64,000 nt of DNA from JACVRN01 sp963715565 (GCA_963715565.1 OY970256.1:1116001-1180000); one strand, 5' to 3'; counted from the first letter of the stretch, positions 8,394 to 19,181 are shown. The notes: generated from the letters alone by a model not told the origin. Numbers and translations: made by a program.

Positions 8394-8485
8394 TCACCGC
8401 AGAGACGCAGAGAGCGCAGAGGAAGCGCAGAGAGTTGCTTGAATTTCTCTGCGCCTGCTCTGCGTCCTCTGCGTCTCTGCGGTGA
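8394..8485. repeat. Palindromic repeat built from GCAGAGACGCAGAG units
   Basis: The left arm starts TCACCGCAGAGACGCAGAG and the right arm is its reverse complement (CTCTGCGTCTCTGCGGTGA). Both arms are extended by AGCGCAGAGG-like repeats around a short loop. This motif is a familiar dispersed palindrome in many unrelated bacterial genomes and commonly yields false Arg-rich frames. No flanking target-site duplication could be made out. Confidence 0.75.
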
Positions 8486-8635
8486 GTTTGATTTGAAACT
8501 GTGACGCATTACTGGCGAGGTTTGTCTAGAATCTCTTTCGGGTTGCTGCGTAGCGGAAATACCACTTCACTTCGTTCGAATTAATCTTCGCCGCGGAACC
8601 TTTCAGTGTATCCGGTGTGTGTCGGAAAAGTTTTC

Positions 8636-8664
8636 TTGACAGCGCTTCACCCAAATTATAGTAT
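8636..8664 (+). promoter_or_regulatory. Candidate promoter of the giant-gene operon
   Basis: TTGACA (8636-8641), a 17-base spacer and TAGTAT (8659-8664) match the sigma-70 consensus well. It points to the giant gene, leaving a leader of about 370 bases before the preferred TTG start. It is the only good promoter found ahead of the 50-kb plus-strand block. Confidence 0.5.
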
Positions 8665-9044
8665 CCGTCACGCTGCACATAGATGCGGACGATTTCATTC
8701 ACTCCATTTGAATTACGTTAAGGGCCACCCCGGCAATTTACGATACGGAAAAGCTCTCATCTTTCCGCGTTGTGTAGCTGTATCTGTAGTTCTTTCCTAT
8801 TTGTAATTTACTGATACGGCATGCTGGATTTCATCCGAAAGGAATGCCCGGCATGACGACTCGTCTTCTCAAACGCTCACATCACGGATTCTTTCCGAAA
8901 CCTCTCAACGGATACCGGTGATTGCGTACAGGGGTAAGGCGCTTTCACAAGGGTAACCTCATAAGGGCGAAATTTCTGATCGTGTTCGACGTCCGGTCAG
9001 AAACACGTGTAATTGTAGGGCTGCCGACGAGAAGGGTTAATACC

Positions 9045-12000
9045 TTGCCAGAGATTGACATCAACGCCGCCGACCTTGACCCGAACCTGATCCAGATAGG
9101 TATTCTCGCAGGGCTGCTTGAGCCCGGCGCAGACGCTACTACCTACATCCTTAACACGGACTGGTTCTCTAATCCCCTTGAGAGTATCAACGACATTCCG
9201 TCAAAACGCGGGGCGGAGATTATTACCCTGCTGGAGAGCCTCCTCGGCGGCGTCGCGGGCAATGCCGTAGGCACGCCCGACAACTCTCTGTCCGGCAACT
9301 GGTATCCCATCAAAAATCCTGTGCCCGATGCCAAGGGGAACAACGAGCCGACCGGCGTCTACATCGTCACGACCGGAGCGGGCAGTCCTCCCTCCGTCGA
9401 TGCCAACGAGAATTTTCTCATCGGGCTTGGGCTGATGTATCCCTTCACGTTCGGGTCCATCAACTTTACCATCTACGCTTACCTGCCGCTGATACAGCTT
9501 CCGCCACTGGGCGGAAGCTACTTTGTGCTGGGCTCTGAACCCGTGGAGCTGGGGCTGGAAATCACCAGCACGAGCGGCTCCTTCGGAAGCGGCGATGTTT
9601 CGTTCGACGGCCTGAAAGTAGCCGTCGGCATAGATTTCACAGGCGGCTCACTCTCCAAAGACATCACGCCCGAGATTGTCCTCCTGAACCTGAAGCTGCC
9701 CGGTCAGGAGACCCCAAAGAATCAATCGCTCATAGACCTCATAGAGCACGGCTCTATTGATGAGTGGATTACGATGGCGGTCTCGGTCTTCGCGGCACAG
9801 CTCTCGAAGGCCGGTTCGCTATCGAGCCCCCTGGACGAGATAGGGGCCATGGTCTACGACGTGCTGTCGCTTCTGGGTCTCACGGGAAGCGTTCCTTCTT
9901 TCGACTGGGACGGTCTCTACCATGACCCCAAGAGCATTGTCGAACTGCTCACCAACTGGTTTCGCTCCATCGCCAGCTCGCCCGCGACGCTCAAGACATG
10001 GCTCAACGATTGGTATTGCCTTCGTTACGGCATCTCTGCGGCGGACAACTCTACGGATGGGAATGTCATAGGGACGGGCACACGCTCCGATCCGTTTGCT
10101 ATTCAACTGAGCGAGATAGCGGACGAGCTTGGCATGTATTTCACGATAGCGACCGAGGTTGACTCCGCCGGGGCGCTCTATGTTTATCCCGGTCTTCTTG
10201 TTGAGACGAAAACAATCAATCCTGTTTCAGCGGGCCAGAATCTCGGTTCCTCGGCTTCGTTGATGAAACAACTGGGAGTTCAGGGCCGTGCTTCGGTCGA
10301 GTTAGTCGAGCTGATTATCCCGGCCCTCAACCAGTCGCAGAACGCAGAGTCGTCGCCCGTCGTCTTCCCTTCTTTCGACCTCGCCGTGGTCCTCCTGAAT
10401 GGAATTGACCCGACGCTGCCTCTACTGGACGTTGAAGACCCGTCGCCGCCGGGTTCGCCCGTTGACAGCCCCTTATCAAGCACCCCGCGCTTTCGCCTCG
10501 GCACAGTTCAAATCGGATTCAGCTATATGGAGCTGTCCCCGGCGAGTCCCGTCGGCTCCGGCGGAAATAGCAGCAGAGTTTTCACGCCCAGCTTTAACCT
10601 CACAGGCGTTGATACTCTCTATGGCGCATGGAACGTGATAGACCTGACGAACTTCGATCAGGACTTGAACATTCTTGAAGACCTCATCACCAACATCATC
10701 AAGAAGGCGCTGACCGATTTTCTGGGAGGCGAGGCGGGAAGTATCGCAGAGGGTCTCGCAGTCATTTTAGGAATCGTGCCGCCGGATTATCCGAGCGGGA
10801 CGTGGCCCGTCTCGGAGATGCTGATTAACACGACCGAGGCGCTCGAAGCCCTCGTGAGAAATCCGCTGGCCGCGCTGGGAAGCTATTACACACGATGCGT
10901 GACCACGTTGGACAAGAGCGGTCAGCCTATATGGAAATATCTTTTACCCTACTTCGCACAGGTCATGGGCGGGAAGCCCGGACAGCTCATCCCGGCTGAA
11001 CAGACGGGCACGGCTGACGAGCCCTGGCAGGTCGAGCTGCTGAGTTTCGATGAAGGCCCGGCGGTCTACCTACAGGCGTGGCAACCGGGCGCGCAGTCGT
11101 CGCCTCTCGTACCAAACGAGATATGTCTGGCGCTCTATTTCGGCGTGCCGATTACGATTCATGTAAGCGATGCCCCTCCGCCTCTCGCAGAGGTGGTCGT
11201 GAACGTCGGTCTACAGGCGCAGTTGCTGAACCTGACCTTGCCCGAAGCAGACGGCTCCGGCTCGTTCGGGACAGATTGGCTGCCGGGAGTCGCGGCACAA
11301 CTGCGTGTGACGGGAGCGACAGCGGGAGGAACGGCGTCGCCGCTCAAGACGCCGTCGCTCGCGGGCGTGAGCGTGCAGGTTGACGCGGCACTGGTCTCCA
11401 CGGGTTGGGACCGCAGGCTTGGTTTTAACTGGGCCGCCAGCATCGTCAACGCACAACTGAACTACGACGGCTCAAGCTCTATAACTATTCCTGAGCTGGA
11501 TTTCAGCTCGGGGTCGCTACAGCAGGACATAGAGAATCTGGGAGAGTTGGCCCAGCTTGTTCTCAACGCCGTCGGTCTGTGGCTTGTGGGGCACGGGGGC
11601 AGGTTTGGCATGACGCTGACGGCTGCGCTCGGGCTGTTGCCGACGCTGCCGGAAATCATCAACGGTTCGTCGCCGCCGGACCAGCCGTTTGAACTCCCTG
11701 TGGGTCTCGTGCTGCCCACGGACTGGCCGATATTAACTATTACAGACACGGCGTCGTTCTTTGAAAATCCCTGGGCGGACATACGCAACCAGCTCGGTCA
11801 ACTCTTCTCTCAGACGAAGTTTGCCGAGCCGCTGATGCAATTAATAGGCTGGGCCGTGACAAATGAAGTGCCGACCGTGCCCGCCGTCTTGCCAGCGGGT
11901 ACTTTCGATGACCCTTGGTTAGTCACCCTGACCAACGCGTGGAATCTGGAAGTGCTGGTGTGGGCCGAACGAGACGACTCATCGCAGAACAATTCTGTGC

Positions 12001-15000
12001 CTGACCGCATAGGTTTCGGCCTGCAAAAAGTGCTGCTCTCGGCGGACAAGATTCTTAACAACGGGGATCAGACGGGCATACACATGGACTCGATTGTTCG
12101 TGTGGACATGGCGCGCTTGAGCGTCCCGTCGGCCATGGAACAGGCGCTCGCCGTCTCGCCCCCTTCGGACACCGAGCCGGTTCTTCCCAGAGTTTCAGTG
12201 GTCTGTAATTTCACGAATACCAAGAGCGGAGCCCCGCTCGTTCATGACCCGTACACGGGGCTGACAATCGGCAGCGGGCTGATGGGCGTCTACGCCGATT
12301 TAAATCCTTCGGTGGGCTTCAATGTTAACCCGGTCGTCTCGCTTCTGGACGCTCAGCTCACGGGTTCGGACGCGCCCGCGACAATCAACCTGCTGGAAGT
12401 GATTGACTCGCCGCAGGGCTTGCAGGATTTGGAGACGCTGCTCAACGCGCTGATGGTCGAGTTGACGGAAGCCGTAGCGCCTGCGGTAGGCGAGTTCCCC
12501 GAATTAGAGGCCATGTTCCAGTTGTTCAACGACCTCGGCCTTATGCAGACCGTCCCGGTGACGACTTCCCCGCCCGCCTCGCCGCCCGAGCTGGTTTTCA
12601 TCGGCATCAACATGGGAGCATGGGACGCGCTGCTCTCCAATCCCGTGGCGTTCTTAAAAACGCAGATGACGGGAGTGCTACAAGACCCTGCACTCTGCCC
12701 CGCTTTTTTCAACCACCTGGCGACACTTGTGGGCCGTGAGAGCTTCAAGCTCCCGCCCGCGCTCGACGGGTTGCCCGATTTGCTCGCTGCGCTCGGTCTC
12801 ATGCAGACCTCCGCCAGCGGCTACGCCATCTCGATTCAGGCATGGCTGAATCTCTTTGAGCACCCGGTCGAGTTTCTGGAAAACGCAGGGTCGAACCTTC
12901 TCAAGAGCCCTGCTCTGCGGAAGCAGTTGATTACGGCGCTGAGTAACCTGCCCGTTCCTCAATCACCGCCCTTCTCCTCGTTGCTCAGTTTCAGCGTCAC
13001 GGGTGGGAACAGCATTACTCTGGCTATTAATGAGCCGCTTCGAATCGGCGAGGAGTTGCAGATTACGGGGGCCATCGTCCTGAACCTGCAAGCCCTGACG
13101 CTCGGCATTGACGTGGTCTTCTCGTCCGAGGTGGTCGGCTCCGCGCTGGCGTTCCAGTACACGCTCTCTATGGACCAATCAGAGAACCTGTTGAGCAGTT
13201 GGGGCTTGGCGCTTGAATCGCCGCCCTCTGATCTTCCGGCTCCCTTCGATCCACTGGTTATCTACCCGCTGCCGGACAGCGAGTCCATTGAGAAGTACCT
13301 CTTGAAGCTCGCAGAGGAGATACCGCTGTTCATACTCTCCTCCTTCGCCAGCAACATGCTCAACGAGTACGTGCTGCCGAAGTATCCCTTCGCGGTCAAC
13401 CTCTTCAACGCCTTCGGACTGGCGGCGGAGCAGAACGACGGAACATTCCGTATCACTTCGCTCCTCGGAATCTTTATGCACCCGGAGGATTGGGTTCTCA
13501 GCCCGCAGGTGTTAGGCGACGGGAACGGACACCTTGACTTGAGCAACGTCGGGCGACTGCTGAACAAATTGCCGGGGACGGGCCTGGATGGTCCCGGCGG
13601 CATCACCGTCAAGCCCGCCACGAGCGGGATGGTTGTTTCCGGCCTGCCCTATGGAGTGTCGGTCGCGTTCAGCTCGGACGATACGAACGGCGTCGGAATC
13701 GGTGTTGAGATAGCGCCGGTCATGTCGCCGCCCATCCCCAGCGTGGACATCAAGGCGGGCATGTCTTTCGGAGTCGGTGCGGGCGTGGCCGTGATGGGCG
13801 ACATCAAGCTCGCGTTTGACTTAAGCGGAACGGGCGCTGATGCGTTCAGCCCTCCTCCGGGCGACACGGTTCTGACCATCGAAAGCGGCTACGAGCGGGG
13901 CGCATTCACGCTGGACATCACGGCGGATTTTGGCGGCGATTCGTACCCCGTAAAACTCATTCCCTTCGGAGGGCTCAACCAGTTCATCCCCAACGCGCAG
14001 GAACTCAACCACCTGCTGAATTTCGTCTCCGGAAAGATCGGCGAAATTTACGACGAGCATAAAGACCAGCTCCCGGCGGAGCTGAACGCTTTCATCTCGG
14101 ACCTCATAAGCTTTGCAGCGGCCTTCAACGTCAAGAGCATAGGCGATTTGATTAACCTCGTCGAAGCCATCGTTGCCAATCCTATGGGATGGCTGTCGAG
14201 CCAATTCAGCCCCGACAACGTGGCGGCTTCGCTCAAGTCTATCTATTCGCTCCTCAATGACACGTTGAAGATTGAGGGCTTCAACTGGGCCGACGCCGGG
14301 GGCGAGAGCCTCATCCAGTACGTTCACGAAATAGAAGCCACGTCGCCGCCGGGGCAGAGCCGTATTACCGTCAGCTTCGGCAACCAGACGGTCAACAACC
14401 AGACTGTCTTCGGCATCTGGGTCGAGCCGGTGGTGGCAAAGAGCTGGCTGATACTGGACGCGACGGCGGGCGTGGCGCTCCCGCTCACGGGAAGCATCGA
14501 CCTTGATTTCATGCTGGGTGTAGACATTGCAGTTGATACCGAAAGCTTCCAGTTGCCGTGGAACGGACGGGGGCCGGAGCTGTCACTGGATCTGAGCGCC
14601 GACACGAAGGGCGACTTCCATTACTCGCTCAATTTTTATCCCGTCGGCAGTTCGTCCACGTCATCCGACGGCAGCTTGCTGATAGAGCTGCTCCCTTCGC
14701 CTGAGTTCGCGCTGCAAACCAAGGGCTCTGTCCAGGTATTGAGCTTCGAGGACTGGATATATAAATTCGCCGTGCAGTTCCTCATCCCGCTCGTCGCAGA
14801 CATTGTTCTTGAGACGCCTGCCGTCAGCGAATTTTTGAACATGGGCATAGGCTCGCCCCCCACCGTCACGCCGGGGAGCATACTTTCCAACTTCGGACTA
14901 CTGACCCCGCCCCCGGACTATAAACTGGCCGACCTCCCGACCGCCTTCGCAGGGATGGACGCGACCACCATCGTCGAGAAACTTATCTTCAGCGCCTTAC

Positions 15001-18000
15001 AGGTTCTGAGCGGCGTAGAGCTTTTCGGATTCCAGAACGGCGGCGGCATCTACATTGCCGGGACGCCGGACCAACCGACCAACCCGACATACACTGACTA
15101 CGGCATACGCGTGCAGCTCACGAATTTCCAGATAACCTCGAACACCAGCGCATCGGGCGGCACGGGCACAGGCGCGGCGCAACCGGGCGTCGAAATCATG
15201 CTGCAAATTGGAGCGTGGCCCACGGGCGATACCTCCTCTGATTCGTGGATAGGCAGAGCAGGCGGGCCTGACTTTACAGACGAGGAACTCGGCGTCACCT
15301 TCTATCTGCTGCGCGAGAAGAGCCCGACCGATTTCAAGTTTAACGCCAAACTCGATCTGGTCAGCGTCGGCATGGATTTTCTGAGGTACGGCAATCAGCC
15401 GCTCCTGAACATGAGCGGCTTCAGGCTCGGCGGTGTGGAGCCGCGCGTCTATTTGAGCCTCGACGTGAGCGACATCGACGCAACACAGTTCGGCGTCGCC
15501 GTCAGGTGCGACGAGATAGGTATTCCGCTCGGGCCGAAGCTCACAGGCGGCGGGGGCAACAGCAACCCCGTGGCGCAGAACCTACTGCAATCAAGCTCAA
15601 GCAACACGAACAGTAGCGGCGGCGGCCCGCAGTCTGGAACAAACGGTGCTGACGGAACCAACGCCGTCAACCCTGTGTTCTCTATGGCGGCGGCCTACGT
15701 CAAGAAATTCGACTTCCAGCTCTACGGCGGCCAGCCGGGCGACCCGACCAACACGATCTGGTTCCCCATCCAGCGCACCTTCGGGCCAATCAATTGCCAG
15801 AAGATAGGAGTCGGCTGGGAAGAGAGTAAGGAAGACCTCTTCGTCTCCTTCGTCGGCTCGGTCTCGCTCGCGGGCTTAGCCGTCAACCTCAACGACCTCT
15901 CCATAGGCATTCCCGTCACGACGCCGTTCGACTACGACAAGTACGTCTTCGGGCTTCAGGGCATGAACGTGACTTTCAACGGCGGGCCGGTGGAGATTGG
16001 CGGCGGCCTGTTGGAGTCAAAGGGTGGTTCGCCGCCCAACGAGTACACGGAATACACGGGCGATATATTAATCAAAGTCACGACCTTCTCCATCACGGGC
16101 ATGGGGTCTTACGCCATCGTCAGCGGCCACACGTCGCTTTTCGTTTTCGTGATGGTGGATGCTCCTCTGGGTGGTCCGGCCTTCTTCTTCGTGACGGGCA
16201 TCTGCGGAGGGTTCGGCTACAACCGCTCGCTCATTCTGCCCGGACAAAACGATGTGATGCGTTTTCCGCTCGTCGCGGGCGTCTCCGACCCGTCCGTCTT
16301 CGGCGGCAAGAATCCGCTGGAAGTTCTTAACGAAGACGTCCCGCCTGCCATAGGCGAGTACTGGCTTGCCGCCGGAGTACAGTTCACCTCCTTCGACCTC
16401 CTGCAATCAATCGTGCTGCTCGTGGTCGAGTTCGGCACGGAGTTCGAGATTGCGCTGATCGGGCTGTCAACGCTGACGCTCCCGAAGGGAGCAGGCGACG
16501 ACGCGCTGGTTTACGCAGAGCTGCAACTGGAGGTGGTCTTCAAGCCTTCGTCGGGACTCCTGGCCGTGACGATGACGCTCACGCCCAACTCCTACGTCAT
16601 AGATAAGAATTGCAGACTGACGGGCGGCTTTGCCTTTTACGTCTGGTTCGGCGGCCAGTACAAAGGCGACTTCGTCGTCACGCTCGGCGGCTACAGCCCG
16701 TTCTTTACCCCGCCCGATTATTACCCGACCGAGCCGAGGCTCGGCTTTAACTGGCCCGTCACTTCCGAGATCAAGATTTCGGGCGGAGCCTACTTTGCGC
16801 TCACGCCCTCCTGCGTCATGGCCGGGGGCGCGTTGTCGGCGACCTACGAATCCGGGGACTTAAAAGCGTGGTTCGATGCTCAAGCCGATTTCCTGATTGC
16901 GTGGAAACCTTTCCACTACGACATCTACCTGAGCGTGAGCATCGGGGCTTCCTACACGCTCCACTTCATCGTCACCAAAACGTTTTCCATAGAGCTTGGT
17001 TGCAGCCTGCACATCTGGGGACCGAGGTTGCAGGGGGTCGTACACGTCCACTGGTTCATCATCTCCTTCTCGATTTCTTTCGGCGAGGGCGACTCCAACC
17101 CGAACCAGCCGACGACGATTGCCGAGTACTGCGAATTCTACAACTACTTCCTCAACCCGCAGAAGCAACCCTGCCAGACGCCTGCGCCTACTATGTTCGC
17201 CGCTCTGGCTGCCAAGTCGTCCGTGGGCAACTCCGTCACCACAGACCAGTCCATCTGCACGACCACGGCAGCTAACGGACTGTTAAGCCAGTTCGACGAC
17301 CCGCAGATGGGTAAGGTGTGGGTTGTCAGGTCGGACAAATTCGTGCTCACGACCGCGACGAACATTCCTGCAACTCAAGTTATCTACTCCGGCGGCGGCA
17401 TCTCCGCCGACAACATCGTGCAGGGCGCAACGTCTTTGGGGATACGCCCCATGGGCTTCACTTTAATCTCCACGCCGCACACTGTCTCCATACAGTATCT
17501 GGGCACACAGACACAGTCGCTGGATTTGGCGCGCGACTGGAAGCCTGCGACGGGACCGAATGGTTTGCCCGCGAACACGAGCGGCGTGCCCGCCGCGCTG
17601 TGGGACACGCAACCCAACAACGGGAACCTGACGCCCGATTCCAAGCTGATGTGGGGAGCGCTGGTCGGCGTCACGGGCCTTAGCCCGAACGATGCAGGCC
17701 CGACCACCACGCCGCCGCCTCCGATTGACCTGCTCCTGGCCTTTTCCTTCGACCCGCTGCCCGATAGGCCGTTGCCTTTAATCGGAACAGGTCCCGCAAC
17801 CAACCCGCCCGTACAGGACCCCGGCTCACTCCTTATCATAGAGCAGACGGTAATGGACGAAGCCGTGGTCGAGTATCGCAACTCCGTGCTCTCGGAAGTT
17901 ATTGATCTGGGAACACTGGTCCAGACCGGGGGACGACTGGACGTGATGGCCGCGACCGCCGCCACCACCTTCACCGCTCCGCCCATGCTGGGAGCGGTGG

Positions 18001-19181
18001 ACGCAGTGACTCTCAACGCCGAGGTAGTTCCGGGCGAAGTGGTTAAGACCGCGTCGTTGAAACCTTCGGCCTTCGTCGCTGCCGAAGCGCCGGTTGCGGG
18101 CGCACGCCTGCGCTCGATGATACGCCAGTACGCCACCCCGCACCGCGCGCCGAAGGGACTTTCATCAAAGGCGCTCTCGCGTGTGAAGACGACCGATCAT
18201 GTCACCGGCAGCGCGTATCAATCGTCGGGCCTACACGCCCGACTGCATGACAGACAACTTATAGGCGGTCTCATCTCGGCGGAAGAATCCAACGGCGAAG
18301 GCTCGCAACATGAGATGAAGCTGAACGCCGGAGCGACCCTCCTGTGGGAGATTCAGCACGGAGCGCAAGGCCGGTCCCTCGTCGAATTCGATGGCGTACT
18401 CCCTGTTCGCATCGTCACCGCCGACCGTTTCCATAAAATCATAGCCGACGTCGTGGTCGGTGAGGACGGGGACGGCTCATACGAACTGCCCGGTGACACA
18501 TTCTTTCTGTCGATGACGGTCTTCGCCCCTGCGGAGGATGAGCAGAAAGCGCCGCCGCATGTGGGCTGGCACAGCTCGTCATCGCTAATTCTGGTGACGC
18601 CGAAAGTCCTGCTCGGCGAGGGCGTAGTCATACACCCGCAGTCGCCCGTACGTGTCCCGCAGGGCAGGCGACATGCCGATTATGGATTGCTCACGGGCAA
18701 GTCCCTCGCGGAGCGAAACATGGTAGAGGCTGGCGACGCAGAGCGCCGTCGCGGGTGGATTGAAACCATCATGCCCTCTTCAATACGCACTTTCGCGGTC
18801 ATGATCGGTCGCGACATAAAAGCCGAAAACACGTTGGGGGATGTCGCAAGCCGCGTCAGCGTCCAGGCGGCTCTGGTTGTCAAAGATGAAACAGGAGAGC
18901 GCGTCGAGTTTGTCGGACTGACGGCGGACGAGGTGTTCGAGGATGGGTCGGGCGCGCACCTACTTTATTCTGTCCCGAACCCGGAGCTACAGGCCACGCG
19001 AGCGACGCTGCGTGTGCGCGTGACAGCAGGTGATGGACTGGTCCAGGAAGGTGTCATCGGACTCTCGGATGCCAACACTGTAAGCGCAAAGTCGCTGTGG
19101 TCCGGAATCAAGATTAATCCGCGAGGAGTCTCAAGAGCTGGCGCGGAGCATCACGTCACGCGATTAAAGCTGAGGGTCTGA
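9045..19181 (+). CDS. Giant beta-rich protein resembling DUF6603-type proteins, 3378 residues
   Basis: The frame is open from 8922. The preferred start is TTG 9045, eight bases after AGAAGGG (9030-9036), giving an N-terminus M-P-E-I-D-I-N-A-A-D. There is no signal peptide and no membrane helix. The first 2000 residues consist of long units alternating amphipathic beta-strand runs with helical W/F-x-N-P-x-x-x-L segments. The anchor G-T-x-x-D-P-W/F-x-V/I-x-L recurs at residues 343, 655 and 952. Residues about 2240-2730 (nt 15760-17240) are the most conserved-looking part (G-F-G-Y-N-R-S-L, then F-V-V-T-L-G-G-Y). This part recalls the DUF6603 family of very large bacterial proteins of unknown function; that is from memory and unchecked. 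A separate C-terminal domain covers the last 450 residues. It heads a co-directional run with two more unknown genes 45 and 26 bases apart. Confidence 0.72.
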   Translation: MPEIDINAADLDPNLIQIGILAGLLEPGADATTYILNTDWFSNPLESINDIPSKRGAEIITLLESLLGGVAGNAVGTPDNSLSGNWYPIKNPVPDAKGNNEPTGVYIVTTGAGSPPSVDANENFLIGLGLMYPFTFGSINFTIYAYLPLIQLPPLGGSYFVLGSEPVELGLEITSTSGSFGSGDVSFDGLKVAVGIDFTGGSLSKDITPEIVLLNLKLPGQETPKNQSLIDLIEHGSIDEWITMAVSVFAAQLSKAGSLSSPLDEIGAMVYDVLSLLGLTGSVPSFDWDGLYHDPKSIVELLTNWFRSIASSPATLKTWLNDWYCLRYGISAADNSTDGNVIGTGTRSDPFAIQLSEIADELGMYFTIATEVDSAGALYVYPGLLVETKTINPVSAGQNLGSSASLMKQLGVQGRASVELVELIIPALNQSQNAESSPVVFPSFDLAVVLLNGIDPTLPLLDVEDPSPPGSPVDSPLSSTPRFRLGTVQIGFSYMELSPASPVGSGGNSSRVFTPSFNLTGVDTLYGAWNVIDLTNFDQDLNILEDLITNIIKKALTDFLGGEAGSIAEGLAVILGIVPPDYPSGTWPVSEMLINTTEALEALVRNPLAALGSYYTRCVTTLDKSGQPIWKYLLPYFAQVMGGKPGQLIPAEQTGTADEPWQVELLSFDEGPAVYLQAWQPGAQSSPLVPNEICLALYFGVPITIHVSDAPPPLAEVVVNVGLQAQLLNLTLPEADGSGSFGTDWLPGVAAQLRVTGATAGGTASPLKTPSLAGVSVQVDAALVSTGWDRRLGFNWAASIVNAQLNYDGSSSITIPELDFSSGSLQQDIENLGELAQLVLNAVGLWLVGHGGRFGMTLTAALGLLPTLPEIINGSSPPDQPFELPVGLVLPTDWPILTITDTASFFENPWADIRNQLGQLFSQTKFAEPLMQLIGWAVTNEVPTVPAVLPAGTFDDPWLVTLTNAWNLEVLVWAERDDSSQNNSVPDRIGFGLQKVLLSADKILNNGDQTGIHMDSIVRVDMARLSVPSAMEQALAVSPPSDTEPVLPRVSVVCNFTNTKSGAPLVHDPYTGLTIGSGLMGVYADLNPSVGFNVNPVVSLLDAQLTGSDAPATINLLEVIDSPQGLQDLETLLNALMVELTEAVAPAVGEFPELEAMFQLFNDLGLMQTVPVTTSPPASPPELVFIGINMGAWDALLSNPVAFLKTQMTGVLQDPALCPAFFNHLATLVGRESFKLPPALDGLPDLLAALGLMQTSASGYAISIQAWLNLFEHPVEFLENAGSNLLKSPALRKQLITALSNLPVPQSPPFSSLLSFSVTGGNSITLAINEPLRIGEELQITGAIVLNLQALTLGIDVVFSSEVVGSALAFQYTLSMDQSENLLSSWGLALESPPSDLPAPFDPLVIYPLPDSESIEKYLLKLAEEIPLFILSSFASNMLNEYVLPKYPFAVNLFNAFGLAAEQNDGTFRITSLLGIFMHPEDWVLSPQVLGDGNGHLDLSNVGRLLNKLPGTGLDGPGGITVKPATSGMVVSGLPYGVSVAFSSDDTNGVGIGVEIAPVMSPPIPSVDIKAGMSFGVGAGVAVMGDIKLAFDLSGTGADAFSPPPGDTVLTIESGYERGAFTLDITADFGGDSYPVKLIPFGGLNQFIPNAQELNHLLNFVSGKIGEIYDEHKDQLPAELNAFISDLISFAAAFNVKSIGDLINLVEAIVANPMGWLSSQFSPDNVAASLKSIYSLLNDTLKIEGFNWADAGGESLIQYVHEIEATSPPGQSRITVSFGNQTVNNQTVFGIWVEPVVAKSWLILDATAGVALPLTGSIDLDFMLGVDIAVDTESFQLPWNGRGPELSLDLSADTKGDFHYSLNFYPVGSSSTSSDGSLLIELLPSPEFALQTKGSVQVLSFEDWIYKFAVQFLIPLVADIVLETPAVSEFLNMGIGSPPTVTPGSILSNFGLLTPPPDYKLADLPTAFAGMDATTIVEKLIFSALQVLSGVELFGFQNGGGIYIAGTPDQPTNPTYTDYGIRVQLTNFQITSNTSASGGTGTGAAQPGVEIMLQIGAWPTGDTSSDSWIGRAGGPDFTDEELGVTFYLLREKSPTDFKFNAKLDLVSVGMDFLRYGNQPLLNMSGFRLGGVEPRVYLSLDVSDIDATQFGVAVRCDEIGIPLGPKLTGGGGNSNPVAQNLLQSSSSNTNSSGGGPQSGTNGADGTNAVNPVFSMAAAYVKKFDFQLYGGQPGDPTNTIWFPIQRTFGPINCQKIGVGWEESKEDLFVSFVGSVSLAGLAVNLNDLSIGIPVTTPFDYDKYVFGLQGMNVTFNGGPVEIGGGLLESKGGSPPNEYTEYTGDILIKVTTFSITGMGSYAIVSGHTSLFVFVMVDAPLGGPAFFFVTGICGGFGYNRSLILPGQNDVMRFPLVAGVSDPSVFGGKNPLEVLNEDVPPAIGEYWLAAGVQFTSFDLLQSIVLLVVEFGTEFEIALIGLSTLTLPKGAGDDALVYAELQLEVVFKPSSGLLAVTMTLTPNSYVIDKNCRLTGGFAFYVWFGGQYKGDFVVTLGGYSPFFTPPDYYPTEPRLGFNWPVTSEIKISGGAYFALTPSCVMAGGALSATYESGDLKAWFDAQADFLIAWKPFHYDIYLSVSIGASYTLHFIVTKTFSIELGCSLHIWGPRLQGVVHVHWFIISFSISFGEGDSNPNQPTTIAEYCEFYNYFLNPQKQPCQTPAPTMFAALAAKSSVGNSVTTDQSICTTTAANGLLSQFDDPQMGKVWVVRSDKFVLTTATNIPATQVIYSGGGISADNIVQGATSLGIRPMGFTLISTPHTVSIQYLGTQTQSLDLARDWKPATGPNGLPANTSGVPAALWDTQPNNGNLTPDSKLMWGALVGVTGLSPNDAGPTTTPPPPIDLLLAFSFDPLPDRPLPLIGTGPATNPPVQDPGSLLIIEQTVMDEAVVEYRNSVLSEVIDLGTLVQTGGRLDVMAATAATTFTAPPMLGAVDAVTLNAEVVPGEVVKTASLKPSAFVAAEAPVAGARLRSMIRQYATPHRAPKGLSSKALSRVKTTDHVTGSAYQSSGLHARLHDRQLIGGLISAEESNGEGSQHEMKLNAGATLLWEIQHGAQGRSLVEFDGVLPVRIVTADRFHKIIADVVVGEDGDGSYELPGDTFFLSMTVFAPAEDEQKAPPHVGWHSSSSLILVTPKVLLGEGVVIHPQSPVRVPQGRRHADYGLLTGKSLAERNMVEAGDAERRRGWIETIMPSSIRTFAVMIGRDIKAENTLGDVASRVSVQAALVVKDETGERVEFVGLTADEVFEDGSGAHLLYSVPNPELQATRATLRVRVTAGDGLVQEGVIGLSDANTVSAKSLWSGIKINPRGVSRAGAEHHVTRLKLRV

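Larger units (their letters stand above)
8104..9044. other. Gene-free gap with palindromic repeat and divergent promoters
   Basis: About 940 bases separate the minus-strand TolB-like gene from the giant plus-strand gene. The gap holds a minus-strand promoter (8199-8226), a 92-base palindromic repeat (8394-8485) and a plus-strand promoter (8636-8664). The short frames in it are explained by the repeat or have no start signals. The remaining 370 bases after the plus promoter would be a long 5' leader; no riboswitch-like fold was recognised. Confidence 0.55.

Noticed and set aside
8321..8509. 62-residue Arg-rich minus-strand frame
   Set aside because: It is the usual false translation of the GCAGAGACGCAGAG palindromic repeat.
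17384..18136. 250-residue antisense frame inside the giant gene
   Set aside because: Low-complexity Ser/Thr composition, no ribosome site and full overlap with the giant mark it as a shadow.
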